A DNA stretch of 20,357 bases from positions 1 through 20,357 of IMG/VR virus record IMGVR_UViG_3300046318_000469; one strand, given 5' to 3'. This DNA comes from a virus. Made by a program: the position numbers and the translations under genes. Positions 7,741-13,898 of this stretch are shown piece after piece. The notes beneath the pieces are model-generated. The model was not told the origin of the DNA. It made no database searches and worked only from the letters and a program-made list of their open reading frames with translations. How positions within the stretch are numbered: the first letter of the stretch is position 1; each line of letters starts with the position of its first letter.

Positions 7741-8143
7741 TTGAGTAAGAATCTTCTGAAACGCAGTGATAGCAAGGGATACAGAGTGATTGCTAACTAA
7801 CTCTCGCACCTTTATCTCCTTCTATCACTCTCTCAATACTCAAACTCTCTATTAAACTTATAGCTTAATAAAATAATCAGTTGTAATATCACAAAGTTCC
7901 AAAGGAAAGGTGTGAGTGTATAAACTTATCTGAAAGAAGATAATACCTAATACAAGGTAAAAACTATGTATTTACACAAAATGTAGGCTCTAGAAGCAAG
8001 GAACAACTACTATTACAACTGACTAATGCACCATTCTATCTTCCCAAGGGATAGCAGTTGTAAGTCTTGAGTAGTCCAAGACGTATGTGATTATGTGGAA
8101 CGTATGCCATACACACGGAGAGAAGACGCTCTCCTACAACTGA
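7741..8143 (+). ncRNA. Candidate structured non-coding RNA or long 5' leader
   Basis: About 400 nt with no usable reading frame and three sets of nested complementary arms. Domain I: TTGAGTA 7741..7747 with TACTCAA 7837..7843, enclosing AGTGATAG 7765..7772 with CTATCACT 7822..7829. Domain II: a 12-bp helix 7877..7888 with 8011..8022, enclosing TTATCT 7926..7931 / AGATAA 7938..7943 and the abutting TACCT 7944..7948 / AGGTA 7955..7959. Domain III: CAGTTGTA 8055..8062 with TACAACTG 8135..8142, enclosing GTCTTG 8064..8069 / CAAGAC 8077..8082 and GGAGAG 8117..8122 / CTCTCC 8129..8134, the last stacking directly on the closing stem. The four CAGTTGTA-type arms also allow a different pairing. No known RNA family recognised. 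The strand is taken from the flanking genes. Alternatively the arms are DNA sites for a dimeric protein. Confidence 0.5.
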
Positions 8144-8157
8144 GTGCAGAGGGATTC

Positions 8158-8180
8158 ATTATTAACCTTTATTAAACAAT
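8158..8180 (+). repeat. 23-bp leader repeat, copy 1
   Basis: Identical over 23 bp to 13538..13560 (core TTAACCTTTATTAAACAA). Both copies lie directly upstream of a start codon (8188 and 13564). Shorter relatives (TTTATTAAAC followed by an A-rich stretch and ATG) precede 12614 and 14164. It is likely a shared translation-enhancing leader or promoter part for right-arm units. Confidence 0.65.
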
Positions 8181-8187
8181 TAAAACT

Positions 8188-8370
8188 ATGTCAAGAAAAT
8201 CTACAGTATTAGAGTTAGAGCCATTAGTATGTTGCTTACCTGGCTATGAAAATGTAACAATTGAAAAAAACATTGTAAAACGATTAACTCGTAAGTTTTA
8301 TTATAAAACTGGTTCTGAGCTACGCTTAGAAGCACAGCAACGCATTAAACTATTAAACTACAACGTATGA
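8188..8370 (+). CDS. Small basic unknown protein
   Basis: 60 aa, MSRKSTVLELEPLVCCLPGY to LLNYNV, with a basic middle (VKRLTRKFYYK). No motif beyond the paired cysteines. It follows the repeated 23-bp leader and an AAAACT spacer typical of starts in this phage, and overlaps the next gene by 4 bp, so it heads a run of very small genes just after the structured region. Confidence 0.65.
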   Translation: MSRKSTVLELEPLVCCLPGYENVTIEKNIVKRLTRKFYYKTGSELRLEAQQRIKLLNYNV

Positions 8371-8543
8371 AAAGAAAAAATCTCTCTATCATAGTAGCTA
8401 TGATGGCTTTATTATTTGCTCTATTATCCTTTGTACTAATGTTAATAAGAACATTACCTGCAGATTTAGTAGTATTTTTTATCTCTATAACAATAGCTTT
8501 AATAGCTATGTACATTATGGAAAAACAATCTTTACAACGATGA
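8367..8543 (+). CDS. Small two-helix membrane protein
   Basis: 58 aa starting at the ATG that overlaps the preceding TGA by 4 bp. Two hydrophobic helices are visible, IIVAMMALLFALLSFVLML near residues 8-27 and LVVFFISITIALIAMYI near 34-50, separated by RTLPAD, with basic N- and C-terminal tails. It should be an inner-membrane hairpin. Tiny membrane proteins of this kind in early phage regions often act on the host envelope, but no function can be assigned. Confidence 0.65.
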   Translation: MKRKNLSIIVAMMALLFALLSFVLMLIRTLPADLVVFFISITIALIAMYIMEKQSLQR

Positions 8544-8620
8544 AAAAAGAAAGAATCGAAATGATAGTGCTTGCAATAGTAGCACTATCTGCATTTATTT
8601 TTAGTGGATTAACACGTTAA
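8540..8620 (+). CDS. Very small single-pass membrane peptide
   Basis: 26 aa: MKKERIEMIVLAIVALSAF followed by IFSGLTR. A charged start precedes one hydrophobic helix. The ATG overlaps the previous stop by 4 bp, which supports translation, but a frame this short could be spurious. Confidence 0.45.
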   Translation: MKKERIEMIVLAIVALSAFIFSGLTR

Positions 8621-8632
8621 TACTCAGCAATT

Positions 8633-8926
8633 ATGGAATTTAAAGGAACAACAGGAAAGTGGTACATTGAAAATTTGAATGAACCAAAAAAAGGTAAATA
8701 TCCTGCATTTGAGATTGATATTTCAACAGAAAGAGCAGAAGCTATGTGTACAGTTTGGCATTGTGAAGATTTGTCAGATGAAATAAAAGCCAACGCATTA
8801 CTTATTTCTAAAGCACCTGAAATGTTGGAGATGTTGATTAAATTAAGAGGTGAACTAACTGCGGTAACACCTGAAAAAATTCACGATGAGTTAGAACAAC
8901 TAATCAAAGAAGCAACTGAGATATGA
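8633..8926 (+). CDS. Small phage protein, unknown
   Basis: 97 aa. An N-terminal beta-rich part (KGTTGKWYIENLNEP, FEIDISTERAEAMCTVW) leads to ANALLISKAPEMLEMLIKL and a helical acidic C-terminus. The ALLISKAPEMLEML stretch is a recurrent motif of small hypothetical proteins in phages of many hosts, where function is unknown. It overlaps the next gene by 4 bp. Confidence 0.8.
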   Translation: MEFKGTTGKWYIENLNEPKKGKYPAFEIDISTERAEAMCTVWHCEDLSDEIKANALLISKAPEMLEMLIKLRGELTAVTPEKIHDELEQLIKEATEI

Positions 8927-9201
8927 GAACTACAAAAGAACTATTAGAAGTGATGTTAGAGCATCAAGATAAATTTACATTTGGTTTGTGTTCTTGGGCG
9001 TCAAACCTTAAACGTTATAAGGTAATAAACTTTAATGAATGGCGCACATTACAAGTTTACATTAAAAATAATAGACCAACTGTATTTTCATCTTGGTATA
9101 ACTTTTACACATCAACGTGTGGTTCGGCATATTATTGGGAAGCACGCAACATTAAACCAAGAATCAAATGGATTAAAGAACACATAAAAAAATTATCATG
9201 A
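8923..9201 (+). CDS. Unknown 92-aa aromatic-rich protein
   Basis: MRTTKELLEVMLEHQDKF, then a segment rich in Trp and Tyr (VFSSWYNFYTSTCGSAYYW) and a basic end (RIKWIKEHIKKLS). The ending YYWEARNIKPRIKWIKEHI is a pattern I associate with small hypothetical proteins in Bacteroidetes phages; no function is known to me. It shares 4-bp overlaps with both neighbours, so it is translationally coupled. Confidence 0.75.
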   Translation: MRTTKELLEVMLEHQDKFTFGLCSWASNLKRYKVINFNEWRTLQVYIKNNRPTVFSSWYNFYTSTCGSAYYWEARNIKPRIKWIKEHIKKLS

Positions 9202-9359
9202 AAACAATTATCTCAATATTAGTAGTAGCTGTACTGGCTACTACTACATCTTGTAGCACTCCTAAACATGGCTGTAACTTTAGCTATGCAACTAAAAAGA
9301 ATGCTAAGACGATGAAGAAAATGCATCGTTACAACAAACGTCAAGCAAAACATTATTAA
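9198..9359 (+). CDS. Small lipoprotein
   Basis: 53 aa. The N-terminus MKTIISILVVAVLATTTSCS is a lipoprotein signal peptide with the lipid-modified Cys at about residue 19, followed by a short very basic mature chain (KKNAKTMKKMHRYNKRQAK). It should be exported and anchored in the cell envelope. The start overlaps the preceding TGA by 4 bp. The mature part is only about 34 residues. Phage lipoproteins can block superinfection or alter the envelope, but that is inference. Confidence 0.65.
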   Translation: MKTIISILVVAVLATTTSCSTPKHGCNFSYATKKNAKTMKKMHRYNKRQAKHY

Positions 9360-9370
9360 AACCTAAACAA

Positions 9371-9706
9371 ATGTCATCAAAAACTAAAAAAGAATTAACT
9401 GCTGAAATTGGTCGTTATAAACAAACAATAGAGCATCTAGTAAAAGCTAATGATGAGCTGTCAATAGCTATTCAACAAGCATTAGAAGAAAAAGAGGAAT
9501 GGTTTGAACATGCTGATAAAGCACACAAAGAAAATGAAGCTTTAGTAGAATTAGTTAAACAAATAGTTGATGATACAATCAACAACCTTGTTAATGTTGA
9601 AGCTAACATAGGCTCAATTAGTGTATTAGATGTTATTTATAACATAGGTATAATTGAGCGTGTAGTTGAAGCTAAGTTTAATTCTAAAACTGAGGAAGAA
9701 GATTAA
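9371..9706 (+). CDS. Coiled-coil acidic protein
   Basis: 111 aa. Residues 3-60 form a continuous amphipathic helix with heptad spacing (LTAEIGRYKQTIEHLVKAND, ALEEKEEWFEHADKAHKENE), then a second helical part VKQIVDDTINNLVNVEANI, ending acidic (KTEEED). It is likely oligomeric. No catalytic motif. It is followed within 9 bp by a tRNA-like gene. Confidence 0.7.
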   Translation: MSSKTKKELTAEIGRYKQTIEHLVKANDELSIAIQQALEEKEEWFEHADKAHKENEALVELVKQIVDDTINNLVNVEANIGSISVLDVIYNIGIIERVVEAKFNSKTEEED

Positions 9707-9714
9707 AAATAAGG

Positions 9715-9819
9715 AAGTCAGGTGGCAGAATTGGATATGCTCCTCCTTTTGGTAATGTCAGTGCAAAGACTAAATCCATCTGCAGGAGGTACATGCAGGT
9801 TCGAATCCTGTCTGCCTTA
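9715..9819 (+). tRNA. tRNA-like gene, probably Gln (UUG), with 31-nt insert in the anticodon loop
   Basis: The T arm is canonical: GCAGG 9795..9799, loop TTCGAAT, CCTGT 9807..9811. The D region TGGCAGAATTGG matches the conserved tRNA box with the GG pair. The acceptor AAGTCAG 9715..9721 pairs with CTGCCTT 9812..9818 with one mismatch, and A 9819 is the discriminator; no CCA is encoded. The anticodon stem CCTCC 9742..9746 / GGAGG 9785..9789 is perfect, with a 5-nt variable loop. But the loop is 38 nt: TTTTGGT, which would be a normal Gln loop with anticodon TTG at 9749..9751, is followed by 31 extra nt (9754..9784). The connection between acceptor and D stem is also one base off the usual T8 placement. 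It may be interrupted, processed or a decayed tRNA. Confidence 0.55.
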
Positions 9820-9849
9820 CTAACATTTAAAACAAAATAAATTTAAACT

Positions 9850-10161
9850 ATGAAAAAAGTAATTATTACAGGCTTGCTATTAGTAAGCATCTCACTGGTT
9901 TCTTGTGGTCCATCTAAAAAAGAGGTATTGGAACGAGAAATTAAACAGGAATTAGCTGAAATGGATCGTATTTTAGATACAATAGATGAACTGAATATTA
10001 CAATTAATCATTGTAATAAAATGTATGCTATTGAAGATGATATATTCTATGTAAATAGAGTAGAAGAACTGTCTAAACAAGCTAATAAACTACTAGAAAA
10101 GAATGATTCAATAGGTGCAATCATTGACAACAAAATTCAACAAATCAATAAACTGAACTGA
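9850..10161 (+). CDS. Lipoprotein with coiled-coil mature domain
   Basis: 103 aa. The signal peptide MKKVIITGLLLVSISLVSC has a lipobox ending at Cys19, followed by GPSKKEVLEREIKQELAEMD. The mature part is two long amphipathic helices with a break at the IEDDIFYVNRVEEL segment. It is expected on the periplasmic face of a membrane or in the outer membrane. It resembles spanin-type or superinfection-exclusion lipoproteins only in general design; there is no partner gene that would support a spanin. Confidence 0.75.
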   Translation: MKKVIITGLLLVSISLVSCGPSKKEVLEREIKQELAEMDRILDTIDELNITINHCNKMYAIEDDIFYVNRVEELSKQANKLLEKNDSIGAIIDNKIQQINKLN

Positions 10162-10162
10162 T

Positions 10163-10489
10163 ATGAACTGGTTTAAGAAAACAACTAAAAAGCCTTTAAA
10201 TACTGGAGGTCAACCTTCTAAATTTAAATTAGAGTTCTTTACTGAAGGAAATAAGAATGAATATCTTCATGATGTACTGGGTATTACTGAAGAAAGAGCT
10301 CAAGAAATGACTGAGAATGTTATTAATGCTATAAAAGCTGATAAACGTAAGCATGAAGTATTAGACAAATTAGTCAGAGATTCTCATCATGAGAATGAGA
10401 TTGTATTCTATGTTATGATTGTAAATGCAGTCGAAGAAAAGAACAAGAAACATTCTACATTATTAGATTTATTATCAAAATTAGATTAA
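10163..10489 (+). CDS. Unknown 108-aa helical protein
   Basis: Begins 1 nt after the lipoprotein stop (MNWFKKTTKKPLNTGG), with a basic N-terminus and a helical body (GITEERAQEMTENVINAIKA, KHEVLDKLVRDSH) and an acidic end. No motif recognised. The tight spacing indicates cotranscription with the preceding lipoprotein. Confidence 0.7.
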   Translation: MNWFKKTTKKPLNTGGQPSKFKLEFFTEGNKNEYLHDVLGITEERAQEMTENVINAIKADKRKHEVLDKLVRDSHHENEIVFYVMIVNAVEEKNKKHSTLLDLLSKLD

Positions 10490-10500
10490 TATATAGCTTT

Positions 10501-10671
10501 ATGATACTATTTTACATTATTATGTCATACTTGATCTATATTGGTATGGCAATGGCTGTTTTGTCGAAGGACAAAGATGCTACTATATCACAAGCAGTAA
10601 AAATCGGAATATTTGCTCCTATCTTATTACCTATAGTATTAGGATATGAGTTACAAAAGAAATTGTTTTAA
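10501..10671 (+). CDS. Small two-helix membrane protein
   Basis: 56 aa: hydrophobic MILFYIIMSYLIYIGMAMAV, a charged loop SKDKDATISQAVK, then IGIFAPILLPIVLGYEL and a basic tail. Predicted hairpin in the inner membrane with the charged loop on one side. It starts 11 bp after the previous stop and is followed within 8 bp by a strong terminator, closing this transcription unit. Confidence 0.65.
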   Translation: MILFYIIMSYLIYIGMAMAVLSKDKDATISQAVKIGIFAPILLPIVLGYELQKKLF

Positions 10672-10678
10672 AGGTGAT

Positions 10679-10714
10679 AAAAGGCAGGGAGAGTAATCAA
10701 ACTGCCTTTTATTT
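10679..10714 (+). terminator. Intrinsic terminator
   Basis: AAAAGGCAG 10679..10687 pairs with CTGCCTTTT 10702..10710 (9 bp) around a 14-nt loop, and the stem runs into a T-rich tail (TTTTATTT). It ends the unit of the small membrane protein. Confidence 0.8.
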
Positions 10715-10728
10715 ATAAACTAATTATT

Positions 10729-11943
10729 ATGGAAAGAAAAACATATAAATATGACGATAAAATCTTGTTTATTGTAAGAGGAGAAACTTATCCTTATACT
10801 GTTTGTTCGAATCATTTAAAAGATTCTACAGGAGAAAGTAACTCTAGAATATTTAAAGCATTAGGTATTAATGATAAAAACGAATTTTGTACTAAAGCTT
10901 ACGGTTACAAAGATTTTGGAGGCGGATTTCCTGAATATAAAGACGGTGATTATGAAGCATTAAACAAAGTAATTAATGCTTTATTTGATGCTTGTGAGGC
11001 TAAGGATGGTAAAGTTACTGCTAAAATATCTACTAAAAGTCCTGAAGAAATACTACAATATTTCATTGATTTAGGTATAAAAGATGGTACAAGATATATA
11101 GACACTAGCGGTAATGAACATATAGCTCATAAAATTCCTGAATTATCTACTAGCCATTCTTACATAGATTGTGGTGCTGGTTATTTATGGAAATACAATG
11201 AACCTGATTTATTAGGAAAAATTGCACAAGGAGCTAAAATCTCAGAAGATCGTGATAATATTTTACGATTAGAACGAGAAGCTATGGAAAAGTTAATTTC
11301 TATGGGAGCTGTAGGAGATTTTAAATATACTGATACAAGAAGAGATTACACTACAAAAAATAGTAAAAAGCCTAAAATTAAAAGTTCTGGTACTGTAAAT
11401 TCTTATATTGATGCAGGTCGTGGATTTTTATGGGAATTTAAAAATCATAATGGATACAATCAATTTGCAATAATACTTCCTAAAGAAGACGATATTTCTA
11501 CATGTAAACCTACTCATCCTACATTAGAAGAAGTAAAAGCTAAATATCCTAATGGTACTAAAATTAGATGTGTTTCTCCTGTATCAGGTAGTGGTGATAC
11601 AGTAGTAAATTATAATAATAGGCCTATTAGATATTTTGATGGAGAGTATAATAAAATAGATTATTCTGGACTTAATGGATTTCTTTACTATGAAGGGAAA
11701 TGGGCTAATATTGTAGAAGAAGCTCCTTCAAAAAGTACTGAAGCTAAAACAGAGAAAGCACATTTATCTACAGGGCTACATGCATGGGGTACGTGTACAC
11801 CAGTATGGCCAGAAGATGAGCTTCGACAAAAATTAATAAGAAACAATTATCACCCAGTAACACCGACAGTAGCAGCAAAAGCTCCTGCAAACAACACAAA
11901 CAAGGTAGAAAGTCTACCATTATACAAAATCAAACAATTTTAA
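10729..11943 (+). CDS. Large unknown protein with internal repeat
   Basis: 404 aa, the largest unassigned product of the right arm. Two copies of a short module, SYIDCGAGYLWKYNE near residues 144-158 and SYIDAGRGFLWEFKN near 225-239, point to a duplicated beta-rich unit. A third region (YPNGTKIRCVSPVSGSGDTV, then IRYFDGEYNKIDYSGLNGFL) reads like a small SH3-type or carbohydrate-binding barrel. There is no signal peptide, so it is probably cytoplasmic or virion-associated. The C-terminal 60 residues are low complexity and end in KIKQF. Its codon use moves from AT-ending codons towards C-ending ones near the 3' end. It is likely cotranscribed with the next gene (10-bp gap). Confidence 0.75.
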   Translation: MERKTYKYDDKILFIVRGETYPYTVCSNHLKDSTGESNSRIFKALGINDKNEFCTKAYGYKDFGGGFPEYKDGDYEALNKVINALFDACEAKDGKVTAKISTKSPEEILQYFIDLGIKDGTRYIDTSGNEHIAHKIPELSTSHSYIDCGAGYLWKYNEPDLLGKIAQGAKISEDRDNILRLEREAMEKLISMGAVGDFKYTDTRRDYTTKNSKKPKIKSSGTVNSYIDAGRGFLWEFKNHNGYNQFAIILPKEDDISTCKPTHPTLEEVKAKYPNGTKIRCVSPVSGSGDTVVNYNNRPIRYFDGEYNKIDYSGLNGFLYYEGKWANIVEEAPSKSTEAKTEKAHLSTGLHAWGTCTPVWPEDELRQKLIRNNYHPVTPTVAAKAPANNTNKVESLPLYKIKQF

Positions 11944-11953
11944 TTAAAAAGTT

Positions 11954-12400
11954 ATGGCAACAAAAAAAGAAACAACAGTAGTAAGCAAATTAGTAACAAA
12001 AATTTGTAGTATCCTTAAATTAGGTGATGAAGGAAAAGTAAATAACTTTTTCACTCGTCAATTACGTGATTTACGTAGAAATTTAGAAAAAGCTCAACGT
12101 AATGTTGAGATGTTAAATGTGTCAAGAGTAGATTTGATTACTGATTTTGAGGATCAAATGGAAGATGCTACAAAAGCATTGGAAGATGCATTCTTGAATG
12201 TTGATGTAGAATCAATTACTACTAACGCACATTGTGATGCTTATGCAGAGTTTTACTGGTCAGCAATTTCTGATGCAGAAAGACATATTGAAAACATTGA
12301 AAAAAGTCACAAATCAATGTTAGAATCTGTTGATTCTGATATTCTAGAAGCAGAAAAAGTTGTTGCTAAGTTACTAAGTCGTATTGAGAAAATTTCTTAA
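11954..12400 (+). CDS. Coiled-coil protein, unknown
   Basis: 148 aa, almost entirely helical: FFTRQLRDLRRNLEKAQRNV, then DFEDQMEDATKALEDAF, then HIENIEKSHKSMLESV and EAEKVVAKLLSRIEKIS. The heptad pattern suggests an oligomeric bundle. No enzymatic motif or signal peptide. It is followed by a hairpin at 12420..12451. Confidence 0.75.
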   Translation: MATKKETTVVSKLVTKICSILKLGDEGKVNNFFTRQLRDLRRNLEKAQRNVEMLNVSRVDLITDFEDQMEDATKALEDAFLNVDVESITTNAHCDAYAEFYWSAISDAERHIENIEKSHKSMLESVDSDILEAEKVVAKLLSRIEKIS

Positions 12401-12419
12401 TATTTAGTTACTGGGGGTA

Positions 12420-12451
12420 AACTTACAGGATTAGAAATAGTCCTGTAAGTT
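12420..12451 (+). terminator. Strong hairpin, probable terminator
   Basis: AACTTACAGGA 12420..12430 pairs perfectly with TCCTGTAAGTT 12441..12451 (11 bp) around a 10-nt loop. The downstream tract is only moderately T-rich (CTAAATCGTTCTTTATTT), so it may be a terminator or a processing signal, but the stem itself is clear. Confidence 0.55.
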
Positions 12452-12477
12452 CTAAATCGTTCTTTATTTATACACAT

Positions 12478-12590
12478 ACAATGATTAGCATCGTCAAAAA
12501 AATATCATTGTGCAAACAAACATGTCAATAGTAAAGCTCAACTACTGGCATTAGACTTATTTAAAGTCTTAACTCTGAGCAAATATTTAT
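12478..12590 (+). other. Structured leader upstream of the 171-aa gene
   Basis: Non-coding stretch with stacked complementary arms: CAATGAT near 12479 with ATCATTG near 12507, and GCTC near 12536 with GAGC near 12579 enclosing AGACTT / AAGTCT. It ends in the ATTTATTAAACA leader before ATG 12614. It probably forms the 5' untranslated region of a single-gene unit. No tRNA T loop is present. Confidence 0.4.
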
Positions 12591-12613
12591 TAAACATTTT
12601 TAAAATTAAAATT

Positions 12614-13129
12614 ATGAAAGCAATTGTATTAGAATCAGCAAAAGGAGTAAAAAATGGAAAAGTTCAATTATGCTTTTCTCAAGAAGTTAACACAGGTAAC
12701 AATCCTACAAACATCTTAGGTATTTTAAATGCTTCTGATGAGCGTTTCAATGTAGCAAAATCTCGTAAAGCGTGGTTAACTGCTGAGCCTGTTGATGTTG
12801 AGAAAAACTTTGGAATTGACTTGTCTTCATTAGCTGAAGGTGAGGAATTAACTATTGATATGGTTGACCCTCGTATCGCTGGAATCGACACTCCATTGAA
12901 CATTCAAATTACTGAGACAACTGAAGGTACTGAGTATGATGTAGCTAACTTTGAAACTCGTGCTAAACGTGCTGGAAAAGATGGTGATTTCATCAAAACT
13001 GCTGGAGGTGACTTCATTTACACAAAAACTACTGTTGTAGCAGGCGAAGCTAAACACACTTTGATTACAAATACTGAGCGTGTTGCTGCAACTGTATCCA
13101 TGAATGCTATTGCTGAGGCATTAAGCTAA
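12614..13129 (+). CDS. Probably highly expressed unknown protein
   Basis: 171 aa. Mostly beta with an internal repeat-like acidic stretch (LSSLAEGEELTIDMVDPR) and a late IKTAGGDFIYTKTTVVAGE. No signal peptide and no motif I can name; candidates such as an ssDNA-binding or decoration-type protein are guesses. It is a one-gene unit with a structured leader upstream and a strong terminator 19 bp downstream. Its codons (many AAC, ATC, GAC, CGT, GGT, ACT) differ from the AT-ending codons of its neighbours, which in phages usually marks abundant proteins. Confidence 0.8.
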   Translation: MKAIVLESAKGVKNGKVQLCFSQEVNTGNNPTNILGILNASDERFNVAKSRKAWLTAEPVDVEKNFGIDLSSLAEGEELTIDMVDPRIAGIDTPLNIQITETTEGTEYDVANFETRAKRAGKDGDFIKTAGGDFIYTKTTVVAGEAKHTLITNTERVAATVSMNAIAEALS

Positions 13130-13148
13130 AATTGATTGATTGATAATT

Positions 13149-13177
13149 AAGAGGTAGAGTAATTCTACCTCTTTTTT
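13149..13177 (+). terminator. Intrinsic terminator
   Basis: AAGAGGTAGA 13149..13158 pairs with TCTACCTCTT 13164..13173 (10 bp) around GTAAT, followed by a run of Ts to 13177. It closes the single-gene unit of the 171-aa protein. Confidence 0.85.
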
Positions 13178-13190
13178 AATTCATGAAACT

Positions 13191-13454
13191 ATGGAAAAAG
13201 TAAAACCAAAAGTTGAACTTCATGAACTGGGTCTATTTCTTAAAACAATTGAATTAGACTTCAAACCTTCTACTAATGAAGAACGAGCTGAGTTGATTTC
13301 TCGTTACTTTCCTGTTGTTTGTACGGTAGAAGACATTGAAATGTATGAACTGAGTGAGTATAATTTCAAGCAAATAATACAAGAAGACTATGAATTACTG
13401 TCTAGAAGAGAAAATTATTTCAATTCTTTAGGAGTTTCTAATCCTTTTTTGTAA
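13191..13454 (+). CDS. Unknown 87-aa protein
   Basis: MEKVKPKVELHELGLFLKTI, then YFPVVCTVEDIEMYELSEY and an acidic helical end to SNPFL. No motif recognised. It starts 14 bp after the T run of the terminator, so it needs its own promoter or read-through, and is followed within 9 bp by a tRNA gene. Confidence 0.65.
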   Translation: MEKVKPKVELHELGLFLKTIELDFKPSTNEERAELISRYFPVVCTVEDIEMYELSEYNFKQIIQEDYELLSRRENYFNSLGVSNPFL

Positions 13455-13463
13455 TATTTGTGG

Positions 13464-13534
13464 GCCTATATGATGTAATTGGAACATAATCTTTTTATTT
13501 AAGGTTTAAAAGAGTTCGAGTCTCTTTATAGGTA
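13464..13534 (+). tRNA. tRNA with anticodon UAU (Ile, AUA codons)
   Basis: 71-nt cloverleaf. Acceptor GCCTATA 13464..13470 pairs with TATAGGT 13527..13533 (G-T at the end). T8 and G9 are present. D stem ATGT 13473..13476 / ACAT 13484..13487 encloses AATTGGA with the GG pair. Anticodon stem ATCTT 13489..13493 / AAGGT 13501..13505 has loop TTTATTT, placing anticodon TAT at 13496..13498. The variable loop is TTAA, and the T arm AAGAG / CTCTT holds TTCGAGT. Discriminator A is at 13534, with no encoded CCA. Position 37 is T, where a purine (t6A in AUN-decoding tRNAs) is expected. AUA is a common codon in this AT-rich phage, which would explain carriage. Confidence 0.8.
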
Positions 13535-13537
13535 CTA

Positions 13538-13560
13538 ATTATTAACCTTTATTAAACAAT
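13538..13560 (+). repeat. 23-bp leader repeat, copy 2
   Basis: Exact copy of 8158..8180, here between the tRNA 3' end (13534) and the ATG at 13564. The leader-to-ATG distance differs by 4 bp from copy 1. Confidence 0.65.
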
Positions 13561-13563
13561 AAA

Positions 13564-13896
13564 ATGACTTATCAAGTAATTGAGCCAGAAGTATTCTCTT
13601 TTGATTCGACAACAGGAAAAATTACATGTGCTCTTAAAAATGAAGTACGGAAAACTATAGCTTTTTTAAAAGCTAATGTAGATGATGATATTCATCTTAC
13701 AATTTTAACTAATTACGAAGATGGTAGTAGAGTTTACACTACTAAAGCAGAAGCTAAAACAATAGCTGAAACTGTACAAAAATTCTTTGAAGAGCTTCCT
13801 GATTACGAAGATCAAATGGAGGATTTTATTAATCATTTTAATAAAGATTTAGAAGATTTTTACAGTGATTTAAATCACGATGTTTTATTTGGATAA
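13564..13896 (+). CDS. Acidic unknown protein
   Basis: 110 aa. N-terminal half beta-rich (YQVIEPEVFSFDSTTGKITC), C-terminal half helical and strongly acidic (FFEELPDYEDQMEDFINHFN, then DLEDFYSDLNHD). It could be a DNA mimic or a partner-binding protein, as many small acidic early phage proteins are, but nothing identifies the target. It is separated from the next gene by 2 bp. Confidence 0.7.
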   Translation: MTYQVIEPEVFSFDSTTGKITCALKNEVRKTIAFLKANVDDDIHLTILTNYEDGSRVYTTKAEAKTIAETVQKFFEELPDYEDQMEDFINHFNKDLEDFYSDLNHDVLFG

Positions 13897-13898
13897 TT

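Noticed and set aside
12478-12590. A third tRNA gene in the leader of the 171-aa gene
   Set aside because: Hairpins are present but there is no TTCGA-type T loop and no acceptor pairing.
12679-13057. Minus-strand frames within the 171-aa gene
   Set aside because: Antisense to a gene with its own leader, codon bias and terminator; Ser/Phe-rich shadow translations.
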